The notes: generated from the letters alone by a model not told the origin. Shown: positions 1 to 11,848, counted from the first letter of the stretch. The stretch is DNA of 64,000 nucleotides from Marinobacter goseongensis (GCF_023156235.1 NZ_JAKZAI010000004.1:124001-188000), one strand, 5' to 3'. Translations and numbers: made by a program.

Positions 1-1
1 T

Positions 2-883
2 ATCGCGGCCGGTGCCATCAGTGAGGTGATCGGCGAATTGCAGCGGGCGGCGGGCTCGGCGGCCCGACTGTTCGAGTTGTTACAGACCGAAGCGGCGTTT
101 GCCCGCAACAGCGGCAACACCGTGCTGCCGCAGCCAGTACGGGGCGAGATCCGGCTGGAACACCTGGGGTTCAGTTATCCCGGTCGCACACTGCAGCCCG
201 CCCTGAGCGACCTGACACTCACGGTGAAAGCGGGGGAAACCCTGGCGCTTGTCGGACCGTCCGGCGCGGGTAAATCCACGCTGTTCGATTTGTTGCTGCA
301 TTTCTACCAGCCCGGTGAGGGTCGCATCCTGATAGATGGTCTGGACAGTGCCGGGCTGTCACTGGAATCCCTGCGACGGTGTTTTGCGCTGGTGCCGCAG
401 AATCCCGCCCTGTTCCATGGCACGGTGGCGGACAACATTCGCTACGCCCGGCCGGAAGCCAGCCAGGCAGACGTGGAGCAGGCGGCACGGATTGCCCACG
501 CCGATGAATTTATCCAGAGCCTTCCCGAGGGCTACGCCACCCGCCTTGGCGATGCCGGGCTGGGTCTGTCCGGAGGCCAGAAGCAACGCTTGGCCATTGC
601 CCGGGCACTACTGGCGGATGCTCCGGTGCTGTTGCTGGACGAGGCCACCAGCGCCCTCGACGCAGAAAGCGAGAACCTTATCCAGCAGGCCATGCCGGCG
701 CTGACCGCGGGACGCACCACGTTGGTGATCGCCCATCGCCTGGCGACGGTCAGAGACGCCGATCGGATCGCGGTACTGGATCAGGGCCGCCTGCTGGCGG
801 TCGGTACCCATGACGAGCTGATGCGCAACAACGACCTCTATCAACGGCTGGCCAGACTGCAGTTTCGCGATCATGCCGCCTGA
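2..883 (+). CDS. ABC exporter, C-terminal part (end of membrane domain plus ATPase), 5' truncated by window edge
   Basis: The frame is open to the left edge, so this is the 3' part of a gene that begins outside the window. The first ~20 codons read as the end of an ABCB/MsbA-type exporter membrane domain (helix entering GELQRAAGSAARLFELL). A complete nucleotide-binding domain follows: Walker A GPSGAGKST, Q-loop VPQNP, signature LSGGQKQR, Walker B LLLDEATSALD and H-loop IAHRLATV. Fusion of membrane and ATPase domains is typical of homodimeric exporters of lipids, peptides or drugs. Substrate cannot be read from the sequence. An in-frame ATG at 26 lies inside the membrane-domain tail and is unlikely to be the true start. 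Confidence 0.9.
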   Translation: MAAGAISEVIGELQRAAGSAARLFELLQTEAAFARNSGNTVLPQPVRGEIRLEHLGFSYPGRTLQPALSDLTLTVKAGETLALVGPSGAGKSTLFDLLLHFYQPGEGRILIDGLDSAGLSLESLRRCFALVPQNPALFHGTVADNIRYARPEASQADVEQAARIAHADEFIQSLPEGYATRLGDAGLGLSGGQKQRLAIARALLADAPVLLLDEATSALDAESENLIQQAMPALTAGRTTLVIAHRLATVRDADRIAVLDQGRLLAVGTHDELMRNNDLYQRLARLQFRDHAA

Positions 884-972
884 CGGCGACCATAGTCGGT
901 TTGTTTCCTGTCACCGTACTACTTACACTGGTAGGTGAAACTTTCGAACCTGAAACCAGGGAGAATGGCAAA

Positions 973-2250
973 GTGAGCAATAAAGAATTGCAGGCACTCA
1001 AAGAACGCTACGTTGCAGCGGGCGCGGCAAGCCCCAATGAACAGTTTGCCGACCACGCAACAAATGCGGAACTGTGGGATGCGGACGGCAAACGCATGAT
1101 CGATTTCGCCGGCGGCATCGGTGTCCTTAACATCGGGCATCGCCACCCGAAAGTGGTGGAAGCGATCAAGGCCCAGCTCGACAAACTCATGCACACCTGT
1201 CAGACGGTGATGCCCTACGAGGGCTACGTGAAGCTGGCACAGAAACTCAGTGAAGTGGTACCGGTCAAGGGTCACGCCAAGGTGATGCTGGCCAACTCCG
1301 GTGCCGAAGCGCTGGAAAACGCCATGAAGATCGCACGCGCTGCCACCGGCAAAACCAACGTGATCTGTTTTGACGGCGGTTACCACGGCCGGACTTTCTA
1401 CACCATGGCGATGAACGGCAAGGCAGCGCCTTACCAGACCGATTTCGGACCCATGCCCGGGAACGTTTTCCGCGCGCCTTACCCGGTGCCGTACCACGGT
1501 GTGTCCGAAGACGAAGCACTGCGCGGTCTGAAGATGACCATGAAGGCGGATTCGCCGGCCCACAACACCGCCGCCATTGTGATCGAGCCAGTGTTGGGCG
1601 AGGGCGGTTTCTATGCCGCGCCAACCAGCTTCCTGAAAGAGATCCGCAAGATCTGCGACGAAAACAACATCCTTATGGTGGTGGACGAAGTGCAGAGCGG
1701 CTTCGGCCGGACCGGCAAGATGTTTGCTATCGAGCACAGCGGCATTGAGCCGGATATGATGACCATGGCCAAGAGTATGGCGGACGGCATGCCAATCTCG
1801 GCCATCGTAGGTACCGACAAGCACATGGATGCCTCTGGCCCGAACTCGCTGGGCGGCACCTACACCGGCAGCCCGACGGCTTGTGCAGCGGCACTGGCGG
1901 TCTTCGATGTGTTCAAGGAAGACGACATTCTGGGCAAGGCCCAGGCTCTGGGTGACAAACTGAAGCAACGGTTCAGCCAGTGGCAGGAGCAGTTCGAGCA
2001 CGTGGATAACGCCCGCAACATGGGGCCAATGGCCGCGTTTGAGCTGGTCGAGAGCAAATCCAACCGCAAACCGATGCCGGAAATGGCGGCGGCAGTAACC
2101 AAGAAAGCCAAGGAGAAAGGGCTGATTCTGCTGAGTTGCGGTATGTACGGCAATACCCTGCGCTTCCTGATGCCGGTCACCATCGAAGACGATGTGCTGG
2201 AAGAAGGGTTGGCCATTGTGGAAGAAAGTCTGAAGGAGGTCGGGGCGTAA
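973..2250 (+). CDS. gabT: 4-aminobutyrate aminotransferase (GABA transaminase)
   Basis: Class III PLP-dependent aminotransferase of 425 aa, the usual GabT length. It transfers the amino group of GABA to 2-oxoglutarate, giving succinic semialdehyde and glutamate. Visible landmarks are DFAGGIGVLN near residue 45, NSGAEALENAMKIARAATG (cofactor phosphate site), YHGRT, the cofactor-binding Asp in DEVQSGFGRTG (about D238) and the Schiff-base Lys in MAKSMADG (about K267). The GTG start at 973 is chosen because AGGGAGA lies about 9 nt upstream and the protein then aligns with the family N-terminus; the frame is open further upstream without homologous content. No gabD is adjacent. A terminator hairpin follows. 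Related 5-aminovalerate aminotransferases cannot be excluded. Confidence 0.9.
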   Translation: MSNKELQALKERYVAAGAASPNEQFADHATNAELWDADGKRMIDFAGGIGVLNIGHRHPKVVEAIKAQLDKLMHTCQTVMPYEGYVKLAQKLSEVVPVKGHAKVMLANSGAEALENAMKIARAATGKTNVICFDGGYHGRTFYTMAMNGKAAPYQTDFGPMPGNVFRAPYPVPYHGVSEDEALRGLKMTMKADSPAHNTAAIVIEPVLGEGGFYAAPTSFLKEIRKICDENNILMVVDEVQSGFGRTGKMFAIEHSGIEPDMMTMAKSMADGMPISAIVGTDKHMDASGPNSLGGTYTGSPTACAAALAVFDVFKEDDILGKAQALGDKLKQRFSQWQEQFEHVDNARNMGPMAAFELVESKSNRKPMPEMAAAVTKKAKEKGLILLSCGMYGNTLRFLMPVTIEDDVLEEGLAIVEESLKEVGA

Positions 2251-2273
2251 CACCCTGACGGTTCCTGATGTTC

Positions 2274-2306
2274 AAAAACCGGGCCCCGCAGGGGTCCGGT
2301 TTTTTT
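2274..2306 (+). terminator. Rho-independent terminator after gabT
   Basis: GC-rich stem CCGGGCCCC / GGGGTCCGG with a 3-nt loop (one G-T pair), preceded by an A-run and followed by seven T residues. It sits about 25 nt after the gabT stop. Confidence 0.85.
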
Positions 2307-2466
2307 ATGGCGGCATACCCTTGTCGTCAGACACCGGGTTGTCGCTCAGACCCTCTCTGTCGCTGCCGACAGCCGCTTACCCCGGTCGGTGGATTCATCG
2401 TATACTGCCGAGAGTTTTCCGGCAGAGCCCGCAGGCCTGCCGCTGTTCCACCAACCAGGCAACGCC

Positions 2467-3231
2467 ATGACTTCTCAGAATTCTTCCAGCATTCCGGATC
2501 ACAAGCCAAGGCCGTGGGTCGATCTGCTGGTCAGCATTATTATTCCATCCGTGATCCTGATGAAATTCAGCGGTGATGAGCACCTCGGCAGCGTTAACGC
2601 GTTGCTGATCGGACTGGCGTTCCCCCTTGGCTGGGGGCTGTATGAGCTGATCAAATACCATAAGAAGAATTTCATCGCAGTGCTGGGTCTGATCAGTGTC
2701 GGGCTGACCGGCGGTATCGGGCTATTGGAGCTGGATGCCGGGTGGCTGGCCATCAAGGAGGCCGGGATTCCGGCAATCATCGGCCTGGCGGTGCTGATCT
2801 CCACCCGCACCCGATACCCGCTGGTACGCACCCTGTTGTACAACCCCTCCGTGCTGAACGTGGACAAGATTCAGTCTTCACTGAAAGAGCAGGGCAGCGA
2901 AGCCGAGTTTGAAGATCGCCTGCTCAAGGCCACCTATTTCTTCAGCCTGACCTTCCTGTTCTCCTCCATCATGAACTACGTACTGGCGAAATGGATTGTG
3001 GTCAGTCCCTCAGGCACGCAGGCGTTTAATGAGGAACTGGGCAGGATGACCCTGGTCAGCTACCCGATGATCGCCATTCCGTCGATGATCATGATGATCG
3101 CCATCTTTTACTACCTGTGGCGCTCTATCCGCCGGCTCACCGGCTACACCCTGGAAGAAGTAATGGCGCCCCATCTCGCCGCCCAGCACGAAGCCAGTAA
3201 CTCCTCGGATTCCACCAACGGTAAGCAATAA
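2467..3231 (+). CDS. VC0807-family multi-pass membrane protein
   Basis: Predicted inner-membrane protein of 254 aa resembling the VC0807 family, whose function is unknown. The first ~18 residues are polar, followed by hydrophobic segments around residues 20-45, 60-105, 155-180 and 200-225, and a polar Ser/Asn/Gln-rich tail. ATG at 2467 is preferred over an upstream in-frame codon because the upstream residues are Pro-rich and atypical; no strong ribosome site is visible. It is a single-gene unit between two terminators, convergent with gyrB. Confidence 0.65.
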   Translation: MTSQNSSSIPDHKPRPWVDLLVSIIIPSVILMKFSGDEHLGSVNALLIGLAFPLGWGLYELIKYHKKNFIAVLGLISVGLTGGIGLLELDAGWLAIKEAGIPAIIGLAVLISTRTRYPLVRTLLYNPSVLNVDKIQSSLKEQGSEAEFEDRLLKATYFFSLTFLFSSIMNYVLAKWIVVSPSGTQAFNEELGRMTLVSYPMIAIPSMIMMIAIFYYLWRSIRRLTGYTLEEVMAPHLAAQHEASNSSDSTNGKQ

Positions 3232-3255
3232 CTGCTCGGCAATTAACGGATTTCC

Positions 3256-3287
3256 AAAAAAAAGGCGACCCGAAGGTCGCCTTTTTT
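3256..3287. terminator. Bidirectional terminator between VC0807-family gene and gyrB
   Basis: Perfect stem AGGCGACC / GGTCGCCT with a CGAA tetraloop, flanked by an A-run on the left and a T-run on the right. It can terminate both convergent genes. Confidence 0.9.
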
Positions 3288-3302
3288 CGTCTTCCTGAAA
3301 CG

Positions 3303-5738
<2,436 letters not shown>

Positions 5739-5797
5739 TTACCGGGTCCGGCTCTGATGGCGGGTTCTGACCACGCCAACCCTCTGCCACCCGGGTC

Positions 5798-6928
5798 TTA
5801 TTCTTCCGTCAATTGTCCATGTTCCACGTGGAACATTCGATAGTCCGGTTTCGCGTTCTGCCAGAGTTCGTCCGGCCGAGGCGATTCGATGGAGGTAATA
5901 AACACCTGGCATCGTAATTCGTGTAACTTCCTGGCCAACATGGATCGGTGGCCAACATCCAGCTCCGCATTGATATCGTCGAGCAGAAACGTCACCTGTT
6001 TGCCCAGCTGGCTCAGCACCATGCCTTGAGCAATTTTCATCAGGATCACCAGGGTTTTCTGCTGTCCGCGGGAAAACGTTTCGGCCACCGGCCGCCCCTG
6101 GAACCGCAACTTGATGTCGGCCCGATTCGGGCCATACAGGGTGTGGCCCATCCGCAATTCCTGTTCCCGATGCGCGGCAAGAACTTCCGATAACGGCAGG
6201 CTGGTATCCCACCCGGCAAAGAAGTCCATTTTCATGCCTTCGACCCAGGGTGCGTCCACCTCTTTTACAAGGCTCTGGAACGCCGTCTGGAACAGCTCAA
6301 AGGCACTGCGCCTCGCGTCGGTCAGCTGCTTGGCCAGAACCGTGTACTGGTTGTCCCAGACCCGGACTAAAGCCTCGTCTAGTCTACCATTTCTCAGCGT
6401 TTGATTCCGCTGTGATGTCACTCTTTGACACTGCTGCCACACGCCGGCAAACGAAGGTTCCACGTGGAACACTGACCAGTCGAGAAACTGACGACGCTTG
6501 CCAGGGCCCCCGGCCACAATCTCGAACACCCCCGGATCAATCACGGAAACCGGTAGGTGCCTGGCCAGGACGGAGAGATTTTTCACCGCCTCGCCGTCCA
6601 CTCTCAAGGTGGTCTCTTTCGATGAAACATCCCGCGCAAAACCCAACCGGTGCCGCAACTGACCCGGGCTTTGCTGACGGTCTTTGTCCGGCTCCAGTCC
6701 CTGATCCAGCCCGCCGAAAACCGTGAGGCGTTGCTGGCCATGACTGACCACGGCCTGATGACGACTGACGCGGAACGAGCGACCGAGGCCCAGGTAACCG
6801 ATGGCCTCCAGAACGCTGGACTTGCCACTGCCGTTCTCACCGAACAGCAGGTTAAAAGAAGGGGAGAAAGTCACGGGTGCGGCGGCGAGATTGCGGAAGT
6901 GTTCCGTTTGCAGTTTGACCAGCGCCAT
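5798..6928 (-). CDS. recF: DNA replication and repair protein RecF
   Basis: SMC-like ATPase of 376 aa that acts with RecO and RecR to load RecA at ssDNA gaps. Walker A GENGSGKS is at residues 30-37, the ABC-type signature FSRGQQKTL is near residue 292, and Walker B FLLDDINAELD follows. It is transcribed towards gyrB with an 80-nt gap. A terminator upstream (6961-6998) separates it from the ABC1 kinase gene, so recF-gyrB probably has its own promoter. Two parS sites are written into the coding sequence, so the peptide FHVE occurs twice, near residues 154-157 and 366-369. Confidence 0.97.
   Translation of the reverse strand: MALVKLQTEHFRNLAAAPVTFSPSFNLLFGENGSGKSSVLEAIGYLGLGRSFRVSRHQAVVSHGQQRLTVFGGLDQGLEPDKDRQQSPGQLRHRLGFARDVSSKETTLRVDGEAVKNLSVLARHLPVSVIDPGVFEIVAGGPGKRRQFLDWSVFHVEPSFAGVWQQCQRVTSQRNQTLRNGRLDEALVRVWDNQYTVLAKQLTDARRSAFELFQTAFQSLVKEVDAPWVEGMKMDFFAGWDTSLPLSEVLAAHREQELRMGHTLYGPNRADIKLRFQGRPVAETFSRGQQKTLVILMKIAQGMVLSQLGKQVTFLLDDINAELDVGHRSMLARKLHELRCQVFITSIESPRPDELWQNAKPDYRMFHVEHGQLTEE
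5820..5835. other. parS site 1 (ParB-binding, inside recF 3' end)
   Basis: A perfect 16-bp palindrome TGTTCCACGTGGAACA, matching the chromosomal parS consensus used by Soj/Spo0J-type ParA-ParB systems. The cognate parA-parB pair lies at 30.7-32.4 kb. It overlaps codons 365-370 of recF. Confidence 0.9.
6456..6471. other. parS site 2 (ParB-binding, inside recF)
   Basis: GGTTCCACGTGGAACA, identical to parS site 1 at 15 of 16 positions; only the outermost base differs. It overlaps recF codons near 153-158 and lies 636 bp from site 1. Confidence 0.85.
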
Positions 6929-6960
6929 AGAGTCAGAGGACTTCCGCAGAGTGTGTAAGA

Positions 6961-6998
6961 AAACAAAAAGGCAGCATCCGCGTAGCGAATGCTGCCTT
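6961..6998 (-). terminator. Terminator of the ABC1 kinase transcript
   Basis: Read on the minus strand, the stem AAGGCAGCAT / ATGCTGCCTT with a short loop is followed by TTTTTGTTTT. It lies about 77 nt after the stop of the AarF/ABC1 gene and upstream of recF. Confidence 0.8.
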
Positions 6999-7074
6999 AG
7001 TGTACAAAACCCTCAGCCCGTTGGCGACGTCCGTGATGCCTGCTCTTATGAGCATCGCACAACGGCTGGTCGGA

Positions 7075-8391
7075 TCAATGCAGCATGTTCAGGCGCTCGT
7101 CCATGAACACGTCCATTTCCGGCGCCAGAATGTGCACATAGCGGTCGAAATACAGGAACTGTTTTAGCAACAGTGCAAACTCGCGGGGGAAATGCAGACC
7201 GTGGCTCTCGCCGATCTTCACCATATCCATCAGGATATTGTTAACGTCGTCGTCCGCCTGATCAGCTTCGTAGGGCACCTGGTCCGGAACCATCTTATCC
7301 ATCTGCTGATACAGCTTGCGCAAGTCCGCCGCCAACGCCGACGTCTCCACATGCTCGTGGGTGATGCCGATACGGATCATGGCATCCGCCATGCCATCGA
7401 AGTTACCCACCATAATGGCCGAAATAAAATCACTGACCGCTTGCCAGGTGTCCGGTCGAATCCGCCCCACAATACCGAAATCGATGAACCCGACCCGACC
7501 GTCTTTCAGTACCATCAGATTTCCCGCATGCACGTCCGCGTGGAAGAATTCGCACTGGGTCAGGCTGGAGAACCAGGTATTCATCGCGGTGATCAGGGTG
7601 CGTTCCGGATCGCGGGCGTAGCCGCGAATACTCTCGAGATCGGTCAGCGGTACACCGTGGAACCGTTCCATGGTGAGAATCCGCCGGGTACTGCTCTGCT
7701 CGTACACCAACGGCACCGCCGCGTCTTCATTATGGGTGGTGCTCAGGAACTCGCGGAACACCTTCAGGTTATTGGCTTCCTTGATGAAATCACACTCTTC
7801 CATCATGGTGCGCTGAATCTCTTCCACAATACCGGACAGCGACGTCCAGGACAGCTTGGGCGCCAGCGTCTCGAGAATTTTTGCAGACAGGTACAGGAAG
7901 TTGAGATCGGTCAGCAGGATGTTTTCCACACCCGGCTTTTGGACTTTGATCACCACGTCTTCGCCGGTCAGCAATTTTGCCGCATGCACCTGGGCAATCG
8001 ACGCCGAGGCCAGCGCCACCGGGTCAATTTCCGCGAACACCTGGTCGATGGGCCGGCCCAGTTCGTCGCGAATGATTTTACGAATCACACTGAACGGCAG
8101 GTTCGGGGTTTTATCGAGACAGTACTGGAACTCCTCCACGTATTCCTTAGGGAAAAACGTCGGAGAACTGGCAATGAATTGCCCCAGTTTGATGTAGGTG
8201 GCGCCGAGCGACTCAAAGGTCTGCCTGAGCAGGCGCGGGGTTGGCGGGCGATCGCCCCGCAGCCAGTTTAATCCGGTCCGCCCCAGCACCGACGCTGTCT
8301 GGCCGATGCGGAATGCACCTTTGATACCGTTACTTACCGTTCCGAAAACCATCTCGTCACTCACCTTTTTGCTGAACCCGATGTGTACCAT
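7075..8391 (-). CDS. AarF/ABC1/UbiB-family atypical kinase
   Basis: ABC1-family protein (about 438 aa) with the family hallmarks: KLGQ motif in ATYIKLGQFIASSPTFFP, the Ala-rich nucleotide loop ALASASIAQVHAA, the catalytic-type Lys in VVIKVQKPG, HADVHAGNLMV and the metal-binding DFG in GFIDFGIVGR. Members such as UbiB support ubiquinone biosynthesis or lipid handling. It lacks an obvious C-terminal membrane pair like that of classical UbiB, so a generic ABC1 call is safer. The start is uncertain: ATG 8391 is used here, but an ATG at 8352 has a better ribosome site (AAGGTG, about 9 nt upstream). It follows dnaN by about 50 nt and is probably co-transcribed. Confidence 0.85.
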   Translation of the reverse strand: MVHIGFSKKVSDEMVFGTVSNGIKGAFRIGQTASVLGRTGLNWLRGDRPPTPRLLRQTFESLGATYIKLGQFIASSPTFFPKEYVEEFQYCLDKTPNLPFSVIRKIIRDELGRPIDQVFAEIDPVALASASIAQVHAAKLLTGEDVVIKVQKPGVENILLTDLNFLYLSAKILETLAPKLSWTSLSGIVEEIQRTMMEECDFIKEANNLKVFREFLSTTHNEDAAVPLVYEQSSTRRILTMERFHGVPLTDLESIRGYARDPERTLITAMNTWFSSLTQCEFFHADVHAGNLMVLKDGRVGFIDFGIVGRIRPDTWQAVSDFISAIMVGNFDGMADAMIRIGITHEHVETSALAADLRKLYQQMDKMVPDQVPYEADQADDDVNNILMDMVKIGESHGLHFPREFALLLKQFLYFDRYVHILAPEMDVFMDERLNMLH

Positions 8392-8443
8392 CCCTGACTG
8401 CAACTGCTATGGTCACGCCATCCGTAGCCCGGTTCATTGTGTC

Positions 8444-9544
8444 CTACAGGCGCATCGGCATGACCACATACAGGCAACGGTTGTCGTTCTGGGCTTCAAT
8501 CAACGCACTGCTGTTCGGATTCGACAGGGTGATCTTCACCTGCTCCTCATCCAGTGCATTCATCACGTCCACCAGATAGCCTACATTAAAGCCGATCTGC
8601 AGTGATTCGCCCTGATACTCCACCGGCAGCGCGTCTTCGGCCTGTTCCTGGTCCGGGTTGTTGGCAAACACCTGCAACTCGTTCGGCGCCAGATTCAGCC
8701 GCACACCGCGAATGTTTTCGTGAGACAGGATGCCGGCACGCTGCAGGGTGTTCTTGAGCGTAGCCCGGTCCGCAAGCACCACCTTGTCGCCGCCGCGAGG
8801 GATCACCCGGTTGTAGTCCGGGAACTTGCCCTCGATAAGCTTGGAGGTAAAGGTGTAACTGCCCACCGTGGCGCGCAGGTGGTTGTCGCCGATCACCAGG
8901 GTCACTGGTGTTTCCACGTCGTCCAGCAACCGCGCCAACTCCAGCACGCCCTTGCGGGGCACAATCACCTGCTTGAGATCACACCCTGTCGGCAGGTCAA
9001 AATGCGCCATCGCCAGACGGTGACCATCGGTGGCCACGGTCCGCACATGGCCCTGGTCCACTTCCAGCAACAGCCCGTTCAGGTAGTAGCGCACGTCCTG
9101 CTGAGCCATGGCGAACGCGGTGGCGTCCAGCATCCGGCTCAGTTCCTTTTGCGGCAGCTCGATGCGGAAACTTTCCGCCTCGTCTTCCACATTGGGAAAG
9201 TGTTCCGCCGGCAGCGTCGACAGCGTGAAGTGACTGGCACCGCAACGCAGGTGCAACCGGTCGCCTTCCAGCGCCAGTTCAATCGGCGCTTCATCGCCCA
9301 GGGCACGGCAGATATCCGCCAGCTTGCGGGCCGGCACCGTGATCTTGCCGGGCTGATCCACATGCACCGGTGTAATCCGGCCCACCAGCTCGACTTCCAT
9401 GTTGGTGCCGGTCATGGTGAGGGTATTGTCCTCAGCCACCAGCAGCACATTGGACAGCACCGGCATGGTCTGTTTCTTTTCAACAACCCCGGCGATCGAC
9501 TGCAACGGGGTAAGCAATGATTCTCGGCTGATCGTCAGTTTCAT
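8444..9544 (-). CDS. dnaN: DNA polymerase III subunit beta (sliding clamp)
   Basis: Beta clamp of 366 aa, exactly the usual length. It forms the ring dimer that tethers Pol III to DNA. The start MKLTISRESLLTPLQSI is family-typical, so ATG 9544 is chosen although the frame is open 16 codons upstream. Three repeated clamp folds are expected; the C-terminus ends YVVMPMRL, the conserved clamp tail. It lies between dnaA and the ABC1 kinase gene, with a 55-nt gap to dnaA. Confidence 0.98.
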   Translation of the reverse strand: MKLTISRESLLTPLQSIAGVVEKKQTMPVLSNVLLVAEDNTLTMTGTNMEVELVGRITPVHVDQPGKITVPARKLADICRALGDEAPIELALEGDRLHLRCGASHFTLSTLPAEHFPNVEDEAESFRIELPQKELSRMLDATAFAMAQQDVRYYLNGLLLEVDQGHVRTVATDGHRLAMAHFDLPTGCDLKQVIVPRKGVLELARLLDDVETPVTLVIGDNHLRATVGSYTFTSKLIEGKFPDYNRVIPRGGDKVVLADRATLKNTLQRAGILSHENIRGVRLNLAPNELQVFANNPDQEQAEDALPVEYQGESLQIGFNVGYLVDVMNALDEEQVKITLSNPNSSALIEAQNDNRCLYVVMPMRL

Positions 9545-9599
9545 GGCACTCAGCATTCTTTTTCTGGAAGGTGAATGTTTGTCCGCCGCCAACCCGGGA

Positions 9600-11051
9600 T
9601 CAGGTAGTCAGCAGCCTCATAAAATTCTGATAATCCTCGCGGATACTGGGATCCGTCTCCTGCAGTTCGACAATCTTCTTGCAGGCGTGCAATACGGTGG
9701 TGTGATCTCGGCCGCCGAAGGCATCGCCGATTTCCGGCAGGCTGTGATTGGTCAGTTCCTTGGACAGGGACATAGCCACCTGACGCGGCCGGGTCACTGT
9801 CCGGGTGCGGCGTTTGGACAGCAAATCCGCCACCTTGATCTTGTAATACTCCGCCACCGTGCGTTGGATGTTATCAATGCTGACCTGTTTCTCATGCAGC
9901 GCCAACAGGTCTTTCAGACTCTCGCGAATAAACGGCGGGGTAATTTCCGATCCCGTAAAGTGAGCATTCGCTATCACCAAACGCAGCGCGCCTTCTAACT
10001 CTCGTACGTTGGAGCGAATTTTCTGAGCGATAAAAAAGGCCGCTTCGCTGCTGAGTTTGACGTTCGCCTGTTCCGCTTTTTTCATCAGGATCGCCACCCG
10101 GGTTTCCAGCTCCGGTGGCTCCACCATCACCGTCAGGCCCCAGCCAAAACGGGACTTCAGCCGCTCTTCCATATCGACAATTTCTTTCGGGAAGCGGTCA
10201 CAGGTCACGATCACCTGCTGGCCACCCTCGAGCAAGGCATTGAAGGTGTGGAAAAACTCTTCCTGTGACCGTTCCTTACGAGCGAAAAACTGGATGTCAT
10301 CAATCAACAGTGCGTCCACGGACCGGTAATACCGCTTGAACTCGTTGATGGCATTCAGCTGAAGGGCTTTTACCATATCCGCCACAAAGCGTTCGGAGCG
10401 CAGATACGCCACCTTGGCCCTGGGATTTCGCCGCACGATGTCATTACCAATGGCGTGCATCAGGTGGGTCTTGCCCAGCCCCACACCACCATAGAGGAAC
10501 AGCGGGTTATAGGCACCGCCCGGATTCTCCGCCACCTGCATCGACGCGGCTCGGGCCAGCTGGTTCGATTTACCCTCAACGAACGTCTCGAAAGTGAACC
10601 CTTCGTTGAGGAAACTCTGGTGCTTGATGTCACCTTCCACCTGAACCGTGCGCCGCTCGTTGGCGGATTTCGGCCTCACCGACGAGGATACAGCCGTTGC
10701 CGCCACCCCACGCTCTTCTTCCGTAACCCGGCTGCCGGACTCTTCCTGAGCTGCACTGCCGGCGTCGTTACCCGGGTCAGAACGCAGCACCAGATCGCCG
10801 GCCCGGGGTGCCGAGCCAACTTTCATATTTACCCGGGGAGCCTGGCCGCCATTAAGGTCCTTCAACACCTCTTCGATCCGCCTGAGATACTTCTCGTTCA
10901 CCCAGTCCATAACAAACCGGTTGGGCGCGAACAGCATCAGCTGACCTTCACGATGGTCAGACTGCAGGGGCCTCAGCCAGGTGTTGAACTGTTGGGCGGG
11001 AAACTCGTCCCGGAGTACTTCTAGACATTGATGCCAGATGGTGTTCGGCAC
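9600..11051 (-). CDS. dnaA: Chromosomal replication initiator protein DnaA
   Basis: DnaA of 483 aa. Domain I is at residues 1-80 ([21 protein letters not shown]) with a variable linker to about 140. The AAA+ domain has Walker [17 protein letters not shown], Walker [10 protein letters not shown], sensor [11 protein letters not shown] and the arginine-bearing LKSRFGWGL. Domain IV is a helix-turn-helix with the DnaA signature [15 protein letters not shown]. The GTG at 11051 is chosen because GGAGG lies 9 nt upstream and the protein then begins PNTIWHQ as in relatives; upstream codons are not homologous. It initiates replication by binding DnaA boxes and melting oriC. Confidence 0.98.
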   Translation of the reverse strand: MPNTIWHQCLEVLRDEFPAQQFNTWLRPLQSDHREGQLMLFAPNRFVMDWVNEKYLRRIEEVLKDLNGGQAPRVNMKVGSAPRAGDLVLRSDPGNDAGSAAQEESGSRVTEEERGVAATAVSSSVRPKSANERRTVQVEGDIKHQSFLNEGFTFETFVEGKSNQLARAASMQVAENPGGAYNPLFLYGGVGLGKTHLMHAIGNDIVRRNPRAKVAYLRSERFVADMVKALQLNAINEFKRYYRSVDALLIDDIQFFARKERSQEEFFHTFNALLEGGQQVIVTCDRFPKEIVDMEERLKSRFGWGLTVMVEPPELETRVAILMKKAEQANVKLSSEAAFFIAQKIRSNVRELEGALRLVIANAHFTGSEITPPFIRESLKDLLALHEKQVSIDNIQRTVAEYYKIKVADLLSKRRTRTVTRPRQVAMSLSKELTNHSLPEIGDAFGGRDHTTVLHACKKIVELQETDPSIREDYQNFMRLLTT

Positions 11052-11181
11052 GACAGCCTGCCTCCGATGCCTCAGGAATTTCTCAAAACGAATCAGGTGC
11101 AATCCGCTACCAGAGATGACCCGGAATTCTAACCCGCACGCCTCCCAAGTAAAAGAGCGAAAAGCGACTCATGAACAGCCT

Positions 11182-11540
11182 GTGGAAATTTATTTTCTTT
11201 TCTTTCAATTTTTTACAGACTTACCTACAGGGTTGTGTACAGAAAAATAGTGGTGGATAAGGTTACCCACAGCCCTGTGTGTACAGCCTGCCCTCAACCC
11301 TGTGTGTAGCCACTTGACCAATGCAGGGATAACTTCGGTTTTTCACCCCCGACCAGGTTACCCACAATTCCTGCATCGCTTGTGCACAGCCCTCAGGCCG
11401 CTTTTTCAAGTGCCTTATGAATCGACCAACTTCTTGTTTTTAAGACGGAACCAGGCTCTATCCACAGAAAAGTGCCTCAGTAATAACAGTAATAATTAAT
11501 CCTTAAGACATTTAAAAAAAGACTTATTACTATGATTACT
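11182..11540. other. Putative replication origin (oriC) between dnaA and rpmH
   Basis: The non-coding interval contains several DnaA-box-like 9-mers, all imperfect against TTATCCACA: 11182-11190 (minus), 11252-11260 TTATCCACC (minus), TTACCCACA at 11263-11271 and 11358-11366, TTGTGCACA at 11380-11388 and CTATCCACA at 11458-11466. An AT-rich tract from about 11467 to 11540 could be the unwinding element. The dnaA-rpmH location is the usual origin site in Pseudomonas-type chromosomes. No perfect box is present here, unlike the interval upstream of mnmG. Confidence 0.75.
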
Positions 11541-11595
11541 ATCCGCTGCTGACCCTTCAGATCGACACGATCCTCTGCGGATGACGCATTAACCA

Positions 11596-11624
11596 TTGAA
11601 TTCGTCGCAAGGTTTGCATAGAAT
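11596..11624 (+). promoter_or_regulatory. Sigma70 promoter for rpmH-rnpA operon
   Basis: TTGAAT at 11596-11601, a 17-bp spacer, then TAGAAT at 11619-11624. It lies 75 bp before the rpmH start and faces away from dnaA. Confidence 0.7.
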
Positions 11625-11698
11625 GCCGCTCCTGTTTTGGCTGTTCATTTTCCAGCCAACCATGAATTTCCCAATACCTGTAATGTGAGATCATCACC

Positions 11699-11833
11699 AT
11701 GAAAAGAACGTTTCAACCAAGCGTACTGAAGCGTAAGCGCGTTCACGGTTTCCGTGCCCGCATGGCTACTGCCAACGGTCGCAAAGTGATTTCCCGTCGT
11801 CGTGCAAAAGGTCGTGCGCGTCTGTCTGCTTAA
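11699..11833 (+). CDS. rpmH: 50S ribosomal protein L34
   Basis: A 44-aa, strongly basic protein beginning [18 protein letters not shown] and ending [12 protein letters not shown], the full L34 signature. It is part of the large ribosomal subunit. It is the first gene of rpmH-rnpA-yidD-yidC and is transcribed divergently from dnaA. Confidence 0.98.
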   Translation: MKRTFQPSVLKRKRVHGFRARMATANGRKVISRRRAKGRARLSA

Positions 11834-11848
11834 GACATCGTTCGCCTC

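Noticed and set aside
11182-11466. Treating every TGTG/CACA cluster in the dnaA-rpmH gap as a DnaA box
   Set aside because: Several (for example near 11234 and 11300) have two or more mismatches to TTWTNCACA and were not counted.
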